Shown here: in pieces, positions 1 through 7,017 of the stretch | Layout: each line of letters begins with the position of its first letter | How positions within the stretch are numbered: the first letter of the stretch is position 1 | DNA from: an uncultured Emergencia sp. | GTDB taxonomy: Bacteria; Bacillota; Clostridia; Peptostreptococcales; Anaerovoracaceae | DNA length: 8,878 nt | Assembly (NCBI GenBank): GCA_902476665.1 | Contig: CABSEO010000053.1 | Location: forward strand, 1 to 8,878 | Direction of reading: 5' to 3' | The notes under the pieces: generated by a model | Databases searched by the model: none | What the model was told of the DNA's origin: nothing | The model's input: only the letters and a program-made list of their open reading frames with translations | Made by a program: the position numbers and the translations under genes

Positions 1-272
1 GGCAGCCCCTTGTCAAAGGCAAAGAGCTGACTCTGCGTTACTTTGATTCTGGTAAAGGTCAGGCCGCCGGACAGATACATCTCGGTGCGGATGCCGTCAT
101 GAGTCAGGAAATACACAAATGCCTCATCCATCGGCGTTCCGGTAAAGGTGGTTACACCGTTTTCGGTTACATGGCTGTAAATGCCTTCTGTTTCTGTAAT
201 TTTCGGCTCAGCTGCGCCTTCCGGTTCCTTAATCACAGTTGTCGTTGTCTGTGCCTCGTTATTGGCTGTCCC
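1..272 (-). pseudogene. Continuation of the surface protein in the +1 frame, partial
   Basis: From about 272 down to 1 the +1 frame is open without a stop and reads like more of the same protein: ANNEAQTTTVIKEPEGAAEP, then ITETEGIYSHVTENGVTTFT, PMDEAFVYFLTHDGIRTEMY and LSGGLTFTRIKV. No ribosome site precedes any start codon in it (the first ATG is at PMDEA), so a separate gene is unlikely. Removing one base in GCCAATAAC would join the halves as FTWDSNNEAQ. This looks like a 1-bp frameshift that truncates the protein before any wall-sorting signal, unless translation shifts frame. The C-terminus is outside the window. Confidence 0.7.
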
Positions 273-3200
273 AGGTAAAGGTAAACCCGTCCGGGCAGTT
301 ATAGTGCTGGGCGGTTGTAAAACTGTATTCCTGGAAGTAGGATTTATAGTAGTTGCCGTCTTTATCACACGGTATCCAGCGTTTTTCATCGCCGTCGTTG
401 ACAAAGATTTGATAATTGCCGTTACCATCTGTAACCTGATAAAACTTCGGCAGCGGATTCTGATCCGCGTCAGCTCTGTCTTCATAAGTGAATTTACCGT
501 CTTCATCTTTCACATCGGTCCAGCCTGCCGGACGAATGATCTCAAGGGGCTCGGTAAACACCGGATTACCGTCCTCATCTACCTTCTGCTCACCGGTTTC
601 TTCATCAAGCACAGGGTGCTTCTGATATTCCGGCGCATCAGGATCGACAGGCTTTGCCGTAATGTCGTCCCTGTTATATGCGCTGTGAATTCCCTTGATA
701 TCCTCTTCTTCTGTGACATTCCCCTCTTCTGCCAGCGGATTCATGCGAACCTGGTTTCCGCCGTCATAGTTCATGGCCACAAATCCCAGTTCCAAATCGC
801 CGGATTTTAAAATCGGGTCGGTCACAGCAATTTCTGCCACATAATCATCTGCAGTAGATTTCTTTGTTACATGAATATCGGTGTAGTTAAATCCACCCTT
901 GAAATAGTTCAGTTTGTAAGAAACTGTATATTCATAGGTCATCCCGGTTTCATCATCTCTGACTTTATAGGTGTTTTCAAAGGTTGCACCGTTCAGAGCC
1001 TTAATTTTGTAGTCGGTCACCGTCGCATTGGCTTTCCCAAAGTCCTTAATCAGACCTTTATCCTTGACCTGCAGGATAGTTGCGCCGTTCTCAAAGTCCT
1101 TTTCCCAGACTTCTTTCGCGTCGTCCACGTCCGCATGGTCTCTGCTTGTTCTTGTCAGCTCCACCTTGCTGTCATCTGCAGAAAGGTAGGCTTCTACTGG
1201 AATCACACCGTCAGAATACAGGATATCCTCAGCAGAGTAGATCTCAAATTTGGTATCTTTCAGCGTGATTTTATCCCAGATTGCTTTCCAGATAGAATAT
1301 CCACCGTCGCTGCCTTCTTTCCAGCCAACCAGACCTTCGCCGGTCTTGCTGATTTCAATCTTGCCCTTCGCAGGGATATTCGGCATATCCACAATTGCAT
1401 AGTAGGTTACGTAGTCGGTGCCATCTTCGTGCGGATCCTGCTCTTTTACCGTAAAGCGGTAGGTGTTGTAGGTAGTCTTATTGCCTGCGGTAAATTCGGT
1501 AACCTTATTGCCTTCCTCATCACGCACCTGTACAGCTTCCAGGAATGTTTTCGGCGGTTTTACCGCCTGGCCTTTTTGGTCGATGATATCCACAGCGCCC
1601 ATATCGGCAATAGAGCCGTTTCCTTTTTTATCGTACTGACCGACGAAGTAGCCTTCCGGCACCACCATCTCCTCGATCTCGTAAATGCCGTATTCTATCT
1701 GGTACGGCAGCACGATTTCACCGTTCTTGTTGGCATAGAACACATAGTTAGAATCTGCGTTATCTGTGTAGCTAGAGCCGTTTGGCAGATATTTATTGTA
1801 GTTCGGGGAAACAGTCGGATCGTTCAGATCAGGATTTCCCTTATACCGGATTCTGAAGGCCGTCCGCTCTGCATCCCAGCGAACGTTTTTTCCGGTTTCA
1901 GAGTTTGTCTTTACCACCTTAATCTTATTCTTCTTGGCCTGATTGTTGACCGCTTTGGAAATCTTCTGACCGTGTTCATTTATCACGACTTCAAAGGATT
2001 CCAGGACATATCCTTCAGAATCTGCGGAAATTTCTTTAACCTCATAGGTTCCATACGGAAGATCATAAACATAAATCTGACCGTCTTCGGAGACTTCCAG
2101 CGGATGTGATTCATCTGCGGTGTAGCCGGAAGTATCCCTCACGACTCTATAGACATGGGCATAGCGCTCATACTCACCTGCAGCTGCAGCTTTCACGCCT
2201 TCATCTTCTACCCGAATGTACGAGTGGTCTTCCCAGCCACCGGATTTCAGCTGGATGGTCCACTTTGACTTTGTGCTGTAATCTTTTACGCCGTTGTCGG
2301 AATTGGTCTTATCAGTAAATGGATCCAAATCGTCTTTGGTTTTGACGATCTGCAGATCGCCACGATAGTTGTCGTTGATCCAGGTCTGCTGATGAAACTC
2401 ATGGGTGAAGTCATACTGGATATCTCCTTCTCCCATTTTACCGGTCAGCTTGGTTTCCGTACCGTCTGGATCGGTAACGGTGATATCGTACTGCATTTCT
2501 GACCAGTCCTGCGGATTGTCCACACAGGTCTGGCTGTTGACAGATTCGCAGTGGTATTTCACCTTATATGTGCCTCTGACCGTGGTATTGCCCGGCAGAT
2601 CTTTTGTGGTAGTAAATTCCGCAGGATGTCTGCCGTCCGGTACGATTTCTTCGATAGTATAGGTCACCTCATCGTCCCAGTCGCATCTTACCGGCTGCAC
2701 TGTGCAGTGAGCGACCGGCGGATCACCCTCCATATGGGTATATGAGCCGCTGTCCACGGACGGAATATCCTCCGGATTCACCCACGGCTGATCGGATAAA
2801 TAGTCAGTCGATCCTAGATCGTCTAACGTAATTTCATCTACCACTTCTCCATCACGCTTTAATACAAAGGCACTGCCCAGGGATGCATCCCCCATGCCGG
2901 TGCACTGATCTCCGTCCCAGCCCGGATTTACATCATCCTTGTGCACAGGCCAGGTAAATTTCGGGAAGAATTCCGGTTCCGACTTTTCGTTGCCTTCGGT
3001 GGGTTCTTCCGGTGCCGCCTTGGATTTCAGTTTAAAATAGAAGTCTACCGGATCGTCTGCGCCAAAGGCCAGGGTCTGATAGTGACCGTTTGTCACATTG
3101 AAGGCCAGACAAGGCAGTGCGGTCGCCTCTTTGATATCCTTCTTTCCGTGTTGCACTTCTGTCGGTAGCTCACTGCCTTGGTAGATGAGCTTGTACTGCG

Positions 3201-4194
3201 GATGCGCTCCGCCTGTTTTCTTTTCAAAGACAAACTTGCTGCTCTTCTTGTCTGCGTTCATCACTTTGAGCTGACGGCTGACATCATTGGTATCTTCCAG
3301 GTAATAGTAGTCTGCGTTGGCTCTGGCTGCTTCCTTTTCTTCTTCTGACAGATTTGCGTATTTTTTGTTGACAGACCACCACTCATTGCCAACCTGTTCC
3401 ATGAATATAACTTGTGGATTATTCTTTTTTCGTTCACCACTTGTAAATGATGGAATATTACGATGTTCTCGCATGGCCCGCAGCATATTCCGGTAAACCA
3501 CCCCTGCCGGACGGTTTTTAATCGGAGCATAGAAAAAGTCTGCCGGCGTATTCCTCCAGGCTTTGGTGCCCACATTGGCTACCGTTACATTCTTCGGAAT
3601 ACCGTCTACGGAACTTCTCAGGTTCTGCTGAAACTCCCAGATGATGGCCTGGGTTGCCACATACCAGTCATCGGCATTGCACCCTTTGACCGCATCGCCC
3701 AGCAGTTTGACCATATCACCTTCACTGACATCCGGCTGCTTGCCGTATAGCAATGCGAATTCAATGCCTCTTTTCTGCTCTTTTGTCAGCTGTTTCAGAA
3801 ATTCAATATCCTCCATCTGATCTGCTGTATACAGGGTATTGCCGCTGTTTGGATTTTTTACATCCTGCTCCAGACAGTAGGCCCGGTAGGTCTGCCCGGT
3901 TTTTTTGCTCTTGAGGCTGTAGGCGTGACGCGCGCCTTGCTGCGCATAACAGTTATCGTCGATATTCCACTTGGTGGTATACCACCGGTTGGAGTAGCGG
4001 CGGGAATCATTGTAGTAGGCTTTGCCGTCGCTGCCTTTTAAGACGCTACCGTTCCGAAAATATGCGTAGTTCCAGTCCGAACTGGCTGCGCTGGCCACAA
4101 AGGTCTGCTGCGGCAGGTAGGTGATGATTATCACCAGCGCCATGAGCAGAACTGTAATACGCCTGCATCTCGGATGGCTGTTTAAATCAAACAT
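259..4194 (-). CDS. Giant thioester-domain / Cna-B-type surface protein (5' part, frame-interrupted)
   Basis: This is a 1311-aa exported adhesin-like protein as far as the first stop. A basic, hydrophobic signal peptide ends near residues 36-37 (TFVASAA). A thioester domain follows: YCLEQ (Cys107) and TQAIIWEF (Gln182) are the two motifs whose side chains form the internal thioester used for covalent host attachment in this family. The middle part (~residues 400-600) carries several cysteines. Cna-B/SpaA-like domains then follow: ~611-752 (Lys in DLQIVKTK, Glu in YGTYEVKE), ~754-852 (IKVVKTN, YGIYEIEE) and ~943-1110 (GKIEISKTG, TKFEIYSAED), likely closed by Lys-Asn isopeptide bonds. No LPXTG is seen, because the frame stops at a TAA (259-261) while the same kind of sequence continues in the +1 frame to the window edge. 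Such proteins occur in conjugation regions of Firmicute elements, where they may aid cell contact. The domain calls are firm; the biological role is inferred. Confidence 0.85.
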   Translation of the reverse strand: MFDLNSHPRCRRITVLLMALVIIITYLPQQTFVASAASSDWNYAYFRNGSVLKGSDGKAYYNDSRRYSNRWYTTKWNIDDNCYAQQGARHAYSLKSKKTGQTYRAYCLEQDVKNPNSGNTLYTADQMEDIEFLKQLTKEQKRGIEFALLYGKQPDVSEGDMVKLLGDAVKGCNADDWYVATQAIIWEFQQNLRSSVDGIPKNVTVANVGTKAWRNTPADFFYAPIKNRPAGVVYRNMLRAMREHRNIPSFTSGERKKNNPQVIFMEQVGNEWWSVNKKYANLSEEEKEAARANADYYYLEDTNDVSRQLKVMNADKKSSKFVFEKKTGGAHPQYKLIYQGSELPTEVQHGKKDIKEATALPCLAFNVTNGHYQTLAFGADDPVDFYFKLKSKAAPEEPTEGNEKSEPEFFPKFTWPVHKDDVNPGWDGDQCTGMGDASLGSAFVLKRDGEVVDEITLDDLGSTDYLSDQPWVNPEDIPSVDSGSYTHMEGDPPVAHCTVQPVRCDWDDEVTYTIEEIVPDGRHPAEFTTTKDLPGNTTVRGTYKVKYHCESVNSQTCVDNPQDWSEMQYDITVTDPDGTETKLTGKMGEGDIQYDFTHEFHQQTWINDNYRGDLQIVKTKDDLDPFTDKTNSDNGVKDYSTKSKWTIQLKSGGWEDHSYIRVEDEGVKAAAAGEYERYAHVYRVVRDTSGYTADESHPLEVSEDGQIYVYDLPYGTYEVKEISADSEGYVLESFEVVINEHGQKISKAVNNQAKKNKIKVVKTNSETGKNVRWDAERTAFRIRYKGNPDLNDPTVSPNYNKYLPNGSSYTDNADSNYVFYANKNGEIVLPYQIEYGIYEIEEMVVPEGYFVGQYDKKGNGSIADMGAVDIIDQKGQAVKPPKTFLEAVQVRDEEGNKVTEFTAGNKTTYNTYRFTVKEQDPHEDGTDYVTYYAIVDMPNIPAKGKIEISKTGEGLVGWKEGSDGGYSIWKAIWDKITLKDTKFEIYSAEDILYSDGVIPVEAYLSADDSKVELTRTSRDHADVDDAKEVWEKDFENGATILQVKDKGLIKDFGKANATVTDYKIKALNGATFENTYKVRDDETGMTYEYTVSYKLNYFKGGFNYTDIHVTKKSTADDYVAEIAVTDPILKSGDLELGFVAMNYDGGNQVRMNPLAEEGNVTEEEDIKGIHSAYNRDDITAKPVDPDAPEYQKHPVLDEETGEQKVDEDGNPVFTEPLEIIRPAGWTDVKDEDGKFTYEDRADADQNPLPKFYQVTDGNGNYQIFVNDGDEKRWIPCDKDGNYYKSYFQEYSFTTAQHYNCPDGFTFTWDSQ

Positions 4195-4201
4195 CTCTTT
4201 T

Positions 4202-4210
4202 TCTCCTTCC
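4202..4210 (-). promoter_or_regulatory. Ribosome binding site of the surface protein gene
   Basis: GAAGGAAGGAG lies about 8 nt before the ATG at 4194. The frame is open 30 codons further up to 4284, but those codons run through the GC-rich hairpin and have no ribosome site. The ATG before the signal peptide is therefore taken as the start. Confidence 0.8.
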
Positions 4211-4240
4211 TTCTCTACCTGATGTAATTTTATATATATT

Positions 4241-4272
4241 AAAAACGGCCGCAGCGTAAAGCCGGAGCCGTT
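4241..4272 (-). terminator. GC-rich hairpin with short T-run before the surface gene
   Basis: On the minus strand AACGG-CT-CCG pairs with CGG-CCGTT (arms 4263-4272 and 4244-4251) with a CT bulge and an 11-nt loop, followed by further T residues (4241-4243). It lies 14 nt after the preceding terminator and about 50 nt before the start codon. It may be the second of two tandem terminators or attenuators. A very weak promoter (TTTACG, TATATA; 4231-4260) overlaps it and could bypass both hairpins. Confidence 0.4.
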
Positions 4273-4285
4273 GAATTTTTGCAAT

Positions 4286-4322
4286 AAAAAAAGGAAAGAT
4301 CATCTTTCAAATCTTTCCTTTT
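4286..4322 (-). terminator. Intrinsic terminator within the leader of the surface protein gene
   Basis: Read on the minus strand, AAAAGGAAAGAT (4311-4322) pairs 12/12 with ATCTTTCCTTTT (4289-4300) around a 10-nt loop, and the 3' arm runs into seven T residues (4286-4292). This is a clear terminator pattern although the stem is A-T rich. A further GAAAGAT word lies upstream in the leader near 4401-4407 and could compete for the 3' arm, a possible antiterminator. The 9-codon ORF MAEKERFER overlaps the 5' arm, without a good ribosome site. Confidence 0.65.
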
Positions 4323-4418
4323 CAGCCATACTCTGATATATGATTTATGTTGCCGTACCCAATCTAGTAACAGAAAAGGGTGGTGCAGCAGTGGCTATAT
4401 TAAAATCTTTCTTTATCT
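4286..4418 (-). ncRNA. Possible ~130-nt small RNA or attenuated leader
   Basis: The interval is bounded by the predicted start of the TATAAT promoter and the terminator. No known RNA family was recognised in it, and its ORFs are under 10 codons. It is either a stand-alone small RNA or the prematurely terminated leader of the surface protein mRNA; the sequence alone does not decide between these. Confidence 0.35.
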
Positions 4419-4424
4419 ACTGGC

Positions 4425-4453
4425 ATTATATATCATATCCATCAATACGACAA
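4425..4453 (-). promoter_or_regulatory. Promoter before the giant surface protein gene
   Basis: On the minus strand, -35 TTGTCG (4448-4453, 4/6 match) is followed by a 17-nt spacer and a perfect -10 TATAAT (4425-4430). Transcription would start near 4418. The -35 box shares bases with the foot of the 4450-4480 hairpin. The first structure downstream is the terminator at 4286-4322, so this promoter drives either a short RNA or an attenuated leader for the surface protein gene. Confidence 0.6.
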
Positions 4454-4480
4454 AAGCACTGATTTTCACAGTGCTTTTGT
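4450..4480 (-). terminator. Perfect 12-bp hairpin after the beta-helix gene
   Basis: ACAAAAGCACTG (4450-4461) and its exact complement (4469-4480) flank a 7-nt loop. The stem ends in GCTTTTGT, so the U-rich part lies inside the stem rather than after it. It sits about 130 nt past the stop codon of the beta-helix gene and is the best terminator candidate for it. The hairpin is symmetric and could act in both directions. Confidence 0.55.
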
Positions 4481-4484
4481 GAGC

Positions 4485-4568
4485 GTTTTCTAAGACATTT
4501 TCAAAAACGGTCGACAGGAAAATCTCTTAGTACCGTCTATTTCTCCGAAAGTTTTCTAAAACATTTCA
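4485..4568. repeat. Pair of imperfect 18-19-bp direct repeats
   Basis: The plus-strand words gttttctaagacattttca (4485-4503) and gttttctaaaacatttca (4551-4568) differ by one substitution and one extra T. They are spaced 66 bp start to start, downstream of the beta-helix gene. Between them is a short ACGGT/ACCGT inverted repeat. They could be protein-binding sites, recombination scars or chance in AT-rich DNA. Confidence 0.6.
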
Positions 4569-4607
4569 GAGGTTATCTGGTTTCGTTTCAGCTATATGAA
4601 ACACTAA

Positions 4608-6884
4608 CTATTTTACCAGTCTCCATGCCTTGTTGGAATCCTGTGTGTATACGATTTCGCCTGCAATGTTTCTCACACCGCGAACCTTGAAATAGTATCT
4701 GGTTCCTTTTTTCAATTCCTTGGTATTCTTATACCAGCCTGTCAGACCACCCTGTTTAGTCTTGAAGTAAGGTTTTGTACCGTATCCACTGTAACGCTTG
4801 GTGGATTTGTAAACTTCATAATAATCTACTTTGTATCCTTGGGATTTTGTCCAGTTGAGTTTAATAAAGCCTTTTCCAAGGGTGGATTTCAGATTGATAG
4901 TGGTATTCTCCACTCCAGCTTTCAGGCGTGCGTTCTTTTCTGCCTCTGCCTGCGCTTCCTTTTCTTCGGAAGTCAGAACTGCATCCAGCTGTGTCTTTGC
5001 AACAGCAACTGCAGCAGCGATTATATCTTTGGAAGCCGCTTTGTCGATATCTTTTTCAGCCTGCTCCAGAATGGCTTTGATTTCAGCCTGCTCAGCCGCA
5101 TCATACTTGGTCAGATCCAGATAAGCCTTTAATTCTGCCTTGGCTGCTGTTCTGTCGGAAGCCAGAGAATCTGCCGGCGGATAATACGGAGTATAGGTTT
5201 CTGCAGACTCTCCCTTATTTAGAATAATATTATCCACTACAACCTTTCCGTTGCCTTCGTTTTTAACATTTACGCCGTCTGTCACAGCTGACAGATCAAC
5301 ATCACCCTGTTTTACAGCGATACTGTCTCCTTTTCTTGCATCTGCTCCAAGTCTTGTCGCAACGCTTCTTGCATTGCCTGCATAATAGGAAGTTACTGCA
5401 CCGGATGTCAGTGCTGCGAAGGTTTTGTCACCTGCCACATATTCTTCTACCTGTGAGTCAAATTTACCGCCGTTGACAATAATCTTATCTTCCGCCTGTT
5501 TATCTACAATTTCAATATCTCCCTTGAATGTACCGTCATTAATCGTTACAGTGGCCTGTTCAATCTGTCCGACTCTGCTGTAAAGGCAAATTGCTGACTC
5601 TGCAGCGTCAATGCTGGTTCCGTTTACAGTAACACTGACAGGACCTTTATAGTTAGGGAATGAAGTGCTTCCTGTCCAGTAATTATCCACATGAATGCCG
5701 GTATTGGAATTTGAGATGGAACCGCCGTTGACCGTCACGGTTGCATTATTAAACACCTCAATGGCAGCAGATGACCATTCAGCATAATTTGAAGCTGCAT
5801 TGGTGATGTTTGTATTGTTGATAGTTCCATTTGCACGATCCGATTCCTTTGAACTGAATCCAATCTGAAACCCTTTTGTCAGAGTATTATCTCTACTTTT
5901 ATTCGGCGTACAATCAATGTTTGTGTTGTTAATTTCAAATGAGCCAGACTTAAAGGTAAATGCATCACGCACAAATCTGCTAATGTTTACATTGTTTGTA
6001 ACAACTTTTGCATTGCTACAATTCTCATCAATCTTAATTACTGAGCCATACGGTGCGTTAAGATTACAGTCAAACTCAGTTAATGTAAGATTATTAAATA
6101 TTGCCGTACCGCTATTAACCTGAAAACCGATGATATTGTTAGTATTTGTCATCCCACTGCCGGAAATTTTGAACTGATTTTTTCCATCAATAGTGATATT
6201 TTTATCAAGAGTAACGGTCTGATCAAGAACCACATCTTTCATTAATTCAATAGTATCACCCGGTTTAGCTGCTTTTACAGCATCGTACAGAGTTTCATAA
6301 GTAAATGTGCCAATCTTGGCTTCAGGCGTAGCCAGATTACGAGTTATCTTTACGTATTCGGATTTTACAAGGGTTCCTTCTCCATTAGTACCACTATACC
6401 ACTGCAATAACAGAGTATATTCACGGCCGCCGTAAAACAGAGAATATGCATCGCTCACTTTATCAGCGATTGGGATCCAGTGCTGGAATTTTCCGCCCTG
6501 CAAAAATGCGGAGTCAACTAGCTTTAAATTGTTCGTATCTCCTTCATCATTCATCTTTAGAGATTTAGCATCATCAGGAATAGTTACATATACACCAACA
6601 TAAGTGTAAGTCTGTGTACTTCCCTCTCCGGAAGTCTGATCCCAATCGGTAGTATCGTCCGGTTTGGAAACAGTAAAACCAACTGTTCCTGTTCCGATTT
6701 CATCAGTAACACCGTTTACCAAAGATGTTGACAGTCTATCTTTTTCAACAGCCTCATATTTGGTTTCCCCAATTGTCAGTGAATTGCCGTTTTCCGTTCC
6801 GCCATCTGCAAAAACAGCACTTGGTATAAAGGTCACTACCATCAGTACTGAAAGCATAACGGAGAAAAATTTTCTTTTGAACAT
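4608..6884 (-). CDS. Secreted beta-helix protein with C-terminal Fn3-like domain
   Basis: This is a 758-aa exported protein of unknown exact function, probably an adhesin or cell-surface factor. A signal peptide spans residues 1-26 (MFKRKFF, hydrophobic core, cut after SAVFA). A beta-rich N-terminal domain follows to about residue 190. Residues ~191-480 have the repeating short-strand pattern of a right-handed parallel beta-helix (for example TVTLDKNITIDGKNQ, AIEVFNNATVTVNGGSISNS, ATVTINDGTFKGD), as in pectate-lyase-like surface proteins. A charged Ala/Glu/Lys-rich helical segment lies at ~574-646 and an Fn3-like domain at ~662-756, with YYEVYKST and GTRYYFKVRGVRNIAGEIVY. There is no LPXTG motif or C-terminal membrane segment, so it is either released or held non-covalently. 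No catalytic residues could be assigned. It has its own promoter and structured leader, which separates its control from parAB. The protein could instead be an enzyme of the beta-helix fold, but its Asn/Thr-rich rungs and Fn3 tail favour adhesion. Confidence 0.8.
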   Translation of the reverse strand: MFKRKFFSVMLSVLMVVTFIPSAVFADGGTENGNSLTIGETKYEAVEKDRLSTSLVNGVTDEIGTGTVGFTVSKPDDTTDWDQTSGEGSTQTYTYVGVYVTIPDDAKSLKMNDEGDTNNLKLVDSAFLQGGKFQHWIPIADKVSDAYSLFYGGREYTLLLQWYSGTNGEGTLVKSEYVKITRNLATPEAKIGTFTYETLYDAVKAAKPGDTIELMKDVVLDQTVTLDKNITIDGKNQFKISGSGMTNTNNIIGFQVNSGTAIFNNLTLTEFDCNLNAPYGSVIKIDENCSNAKVVTNNVNISRFVRDAFTFKSGSFEINNTNIDCTPNKSRDNTLTKGFQIGFSSKESDRANGTINNTNITNAASNYAEWSSAAIEVFNNATVTVNGGSISNSNTGIHVDNYWTGSTSFPNYKGPVSVTVNGTSIDAAESAICLYSRVGQIEQATVTINDGTFKGDIEIVDKQAEDKIIVNGGKFDSQVEEYVAGDKTFAALTSGAVTSYYAGNARSVATRLGADARKGDSIAVKQGDVDLSAVTDGVNVKNEGNGKVVVDNIILNKGESAETYTPYYPPADSLASDRTAAKAELKAYLDLTKYDAAEQAEIKAILEQAEKDIDKAASKDIIAAAVAVAKTQLDAVLTSEEKEAQAEAEKNARLKAGVENTTINLKSTLGKGFIKLNWTKSQGYKVDYYEVYKSTKRYSGYGTKPYFKTKQGGLTGWYKNTKELKKGTRYYFKVRGVRNIAGEIVYTQDSNKAWRLVK

Positions 6885-6890
6885 AAAAAA

Positions 6891-6899
6891 TCCTCCTTT
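6891..6899 (-). promoter_or_regulatory. Ribosome binding site deciding the start at 6884
   Basis: AAAGGAGGA lies about 7 nt before the ATG at 6884. The frame is open further upstream to a TTG at 6911, but that has no ribosome site, so the ATG directly before the signal peptide is chosen. Seven bases of this site can pair with the upstream CTCCTTT. Confidence 0.85.
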
Positions 6900-6954
6900 A
6901 TTTTTTCTCAAAGGAGAATTGTTAATTGCTTTATCTCCTCTGAGTCGCAGTTTT

Positions 6955-7010
6955 GTCCTCAGAGGTGTTTTGTCCTCAGAGGTGTTTTGTCCTCAGAGGT
7001 GTTTTGTCCT
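6955..7010 (-). repeat. Three perfect 17-bp tandem repeats plus 5-bp remnant
   Basis: On the plus strand the unit gtcctcagaggtgtttt occurs at 6955-6971, 6972-6988 and 6989-7005 without a mismatch, followed by a partial unit gtcct at 7006-7010. On the transcribed minus strand each unit carries CCTCTGAGG, itself an odd palindrome. The array begins at the predicted transcription start and is therefore in the 5' UTR. Perfect short tandem repeats can change copy number by replication slippage. Confidence 0.95.
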
Positions 7011-7017
7011 ATAAAGT

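Larger units (their letters stand above)
6885..7011 (-). promoter_or_regulatory. Structured 5' leader with nested anti-SD pairings
   Basis: Three complementary pairings can be drawn that exclude one another. P1: CCTCTGAG in any of the three repeats (6958-6965, 6975-6982 or 6992-6999) pairs 8/8 with CTCAGAGG at 6937-6944. P2: CTCAGAGGAG at 6935-6944 pairs with CTCCTTTGAG at 6907-6916, 10 bp including one G-U, with an 18-nt loop. P3: CTCCTTT at 6910-6916 pairs 7/7 with AAAGGAG of the ribosome site at 6893-6899, with a 10-nt loop. P1 would free the anti-SD segment and favour P3 (closed ribosome site); P2 would keep the site open. This looks like a translational switch. The ligand or trigger is unknown and the layout matches no riboswitch class I recognise. 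Confidence 0.5.

Noticed and set aside
3261..3575. 104-codon minus-strand frame inside the surface protein gene.
   Set aside because: It lies in another frame of a well-supported gene, with no ribosome site or domain.
181..3750. Several plus-strand open frames opposite the giant surface protein gene, the longest 412 codons (871-2109).
   Set aside because: They lie antisense to a gene with clear signal peptide and domains, lack ribosome sites, and read as low-information Val/Ile/Phe/Arg-rich antisense translations.
4365..4405. Plus-strand AAGGGTGGTGC resembling the T-box antiterminator word, with a hairpin downstream.
   Set aside because: The match breaks after AGGGTGG (no ACCGCG), no specifier stem was seen, and no plus-strand gene follows.
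6955..7010. Tandem repeats considered as a CRISPR array or replication iterons.
   Set aside because: There are no unique spacers between units, so it is not CRISPR. There is no replication initiator gene in the window and the array lies at a promoter start, so iterons are less likely than a leader element.
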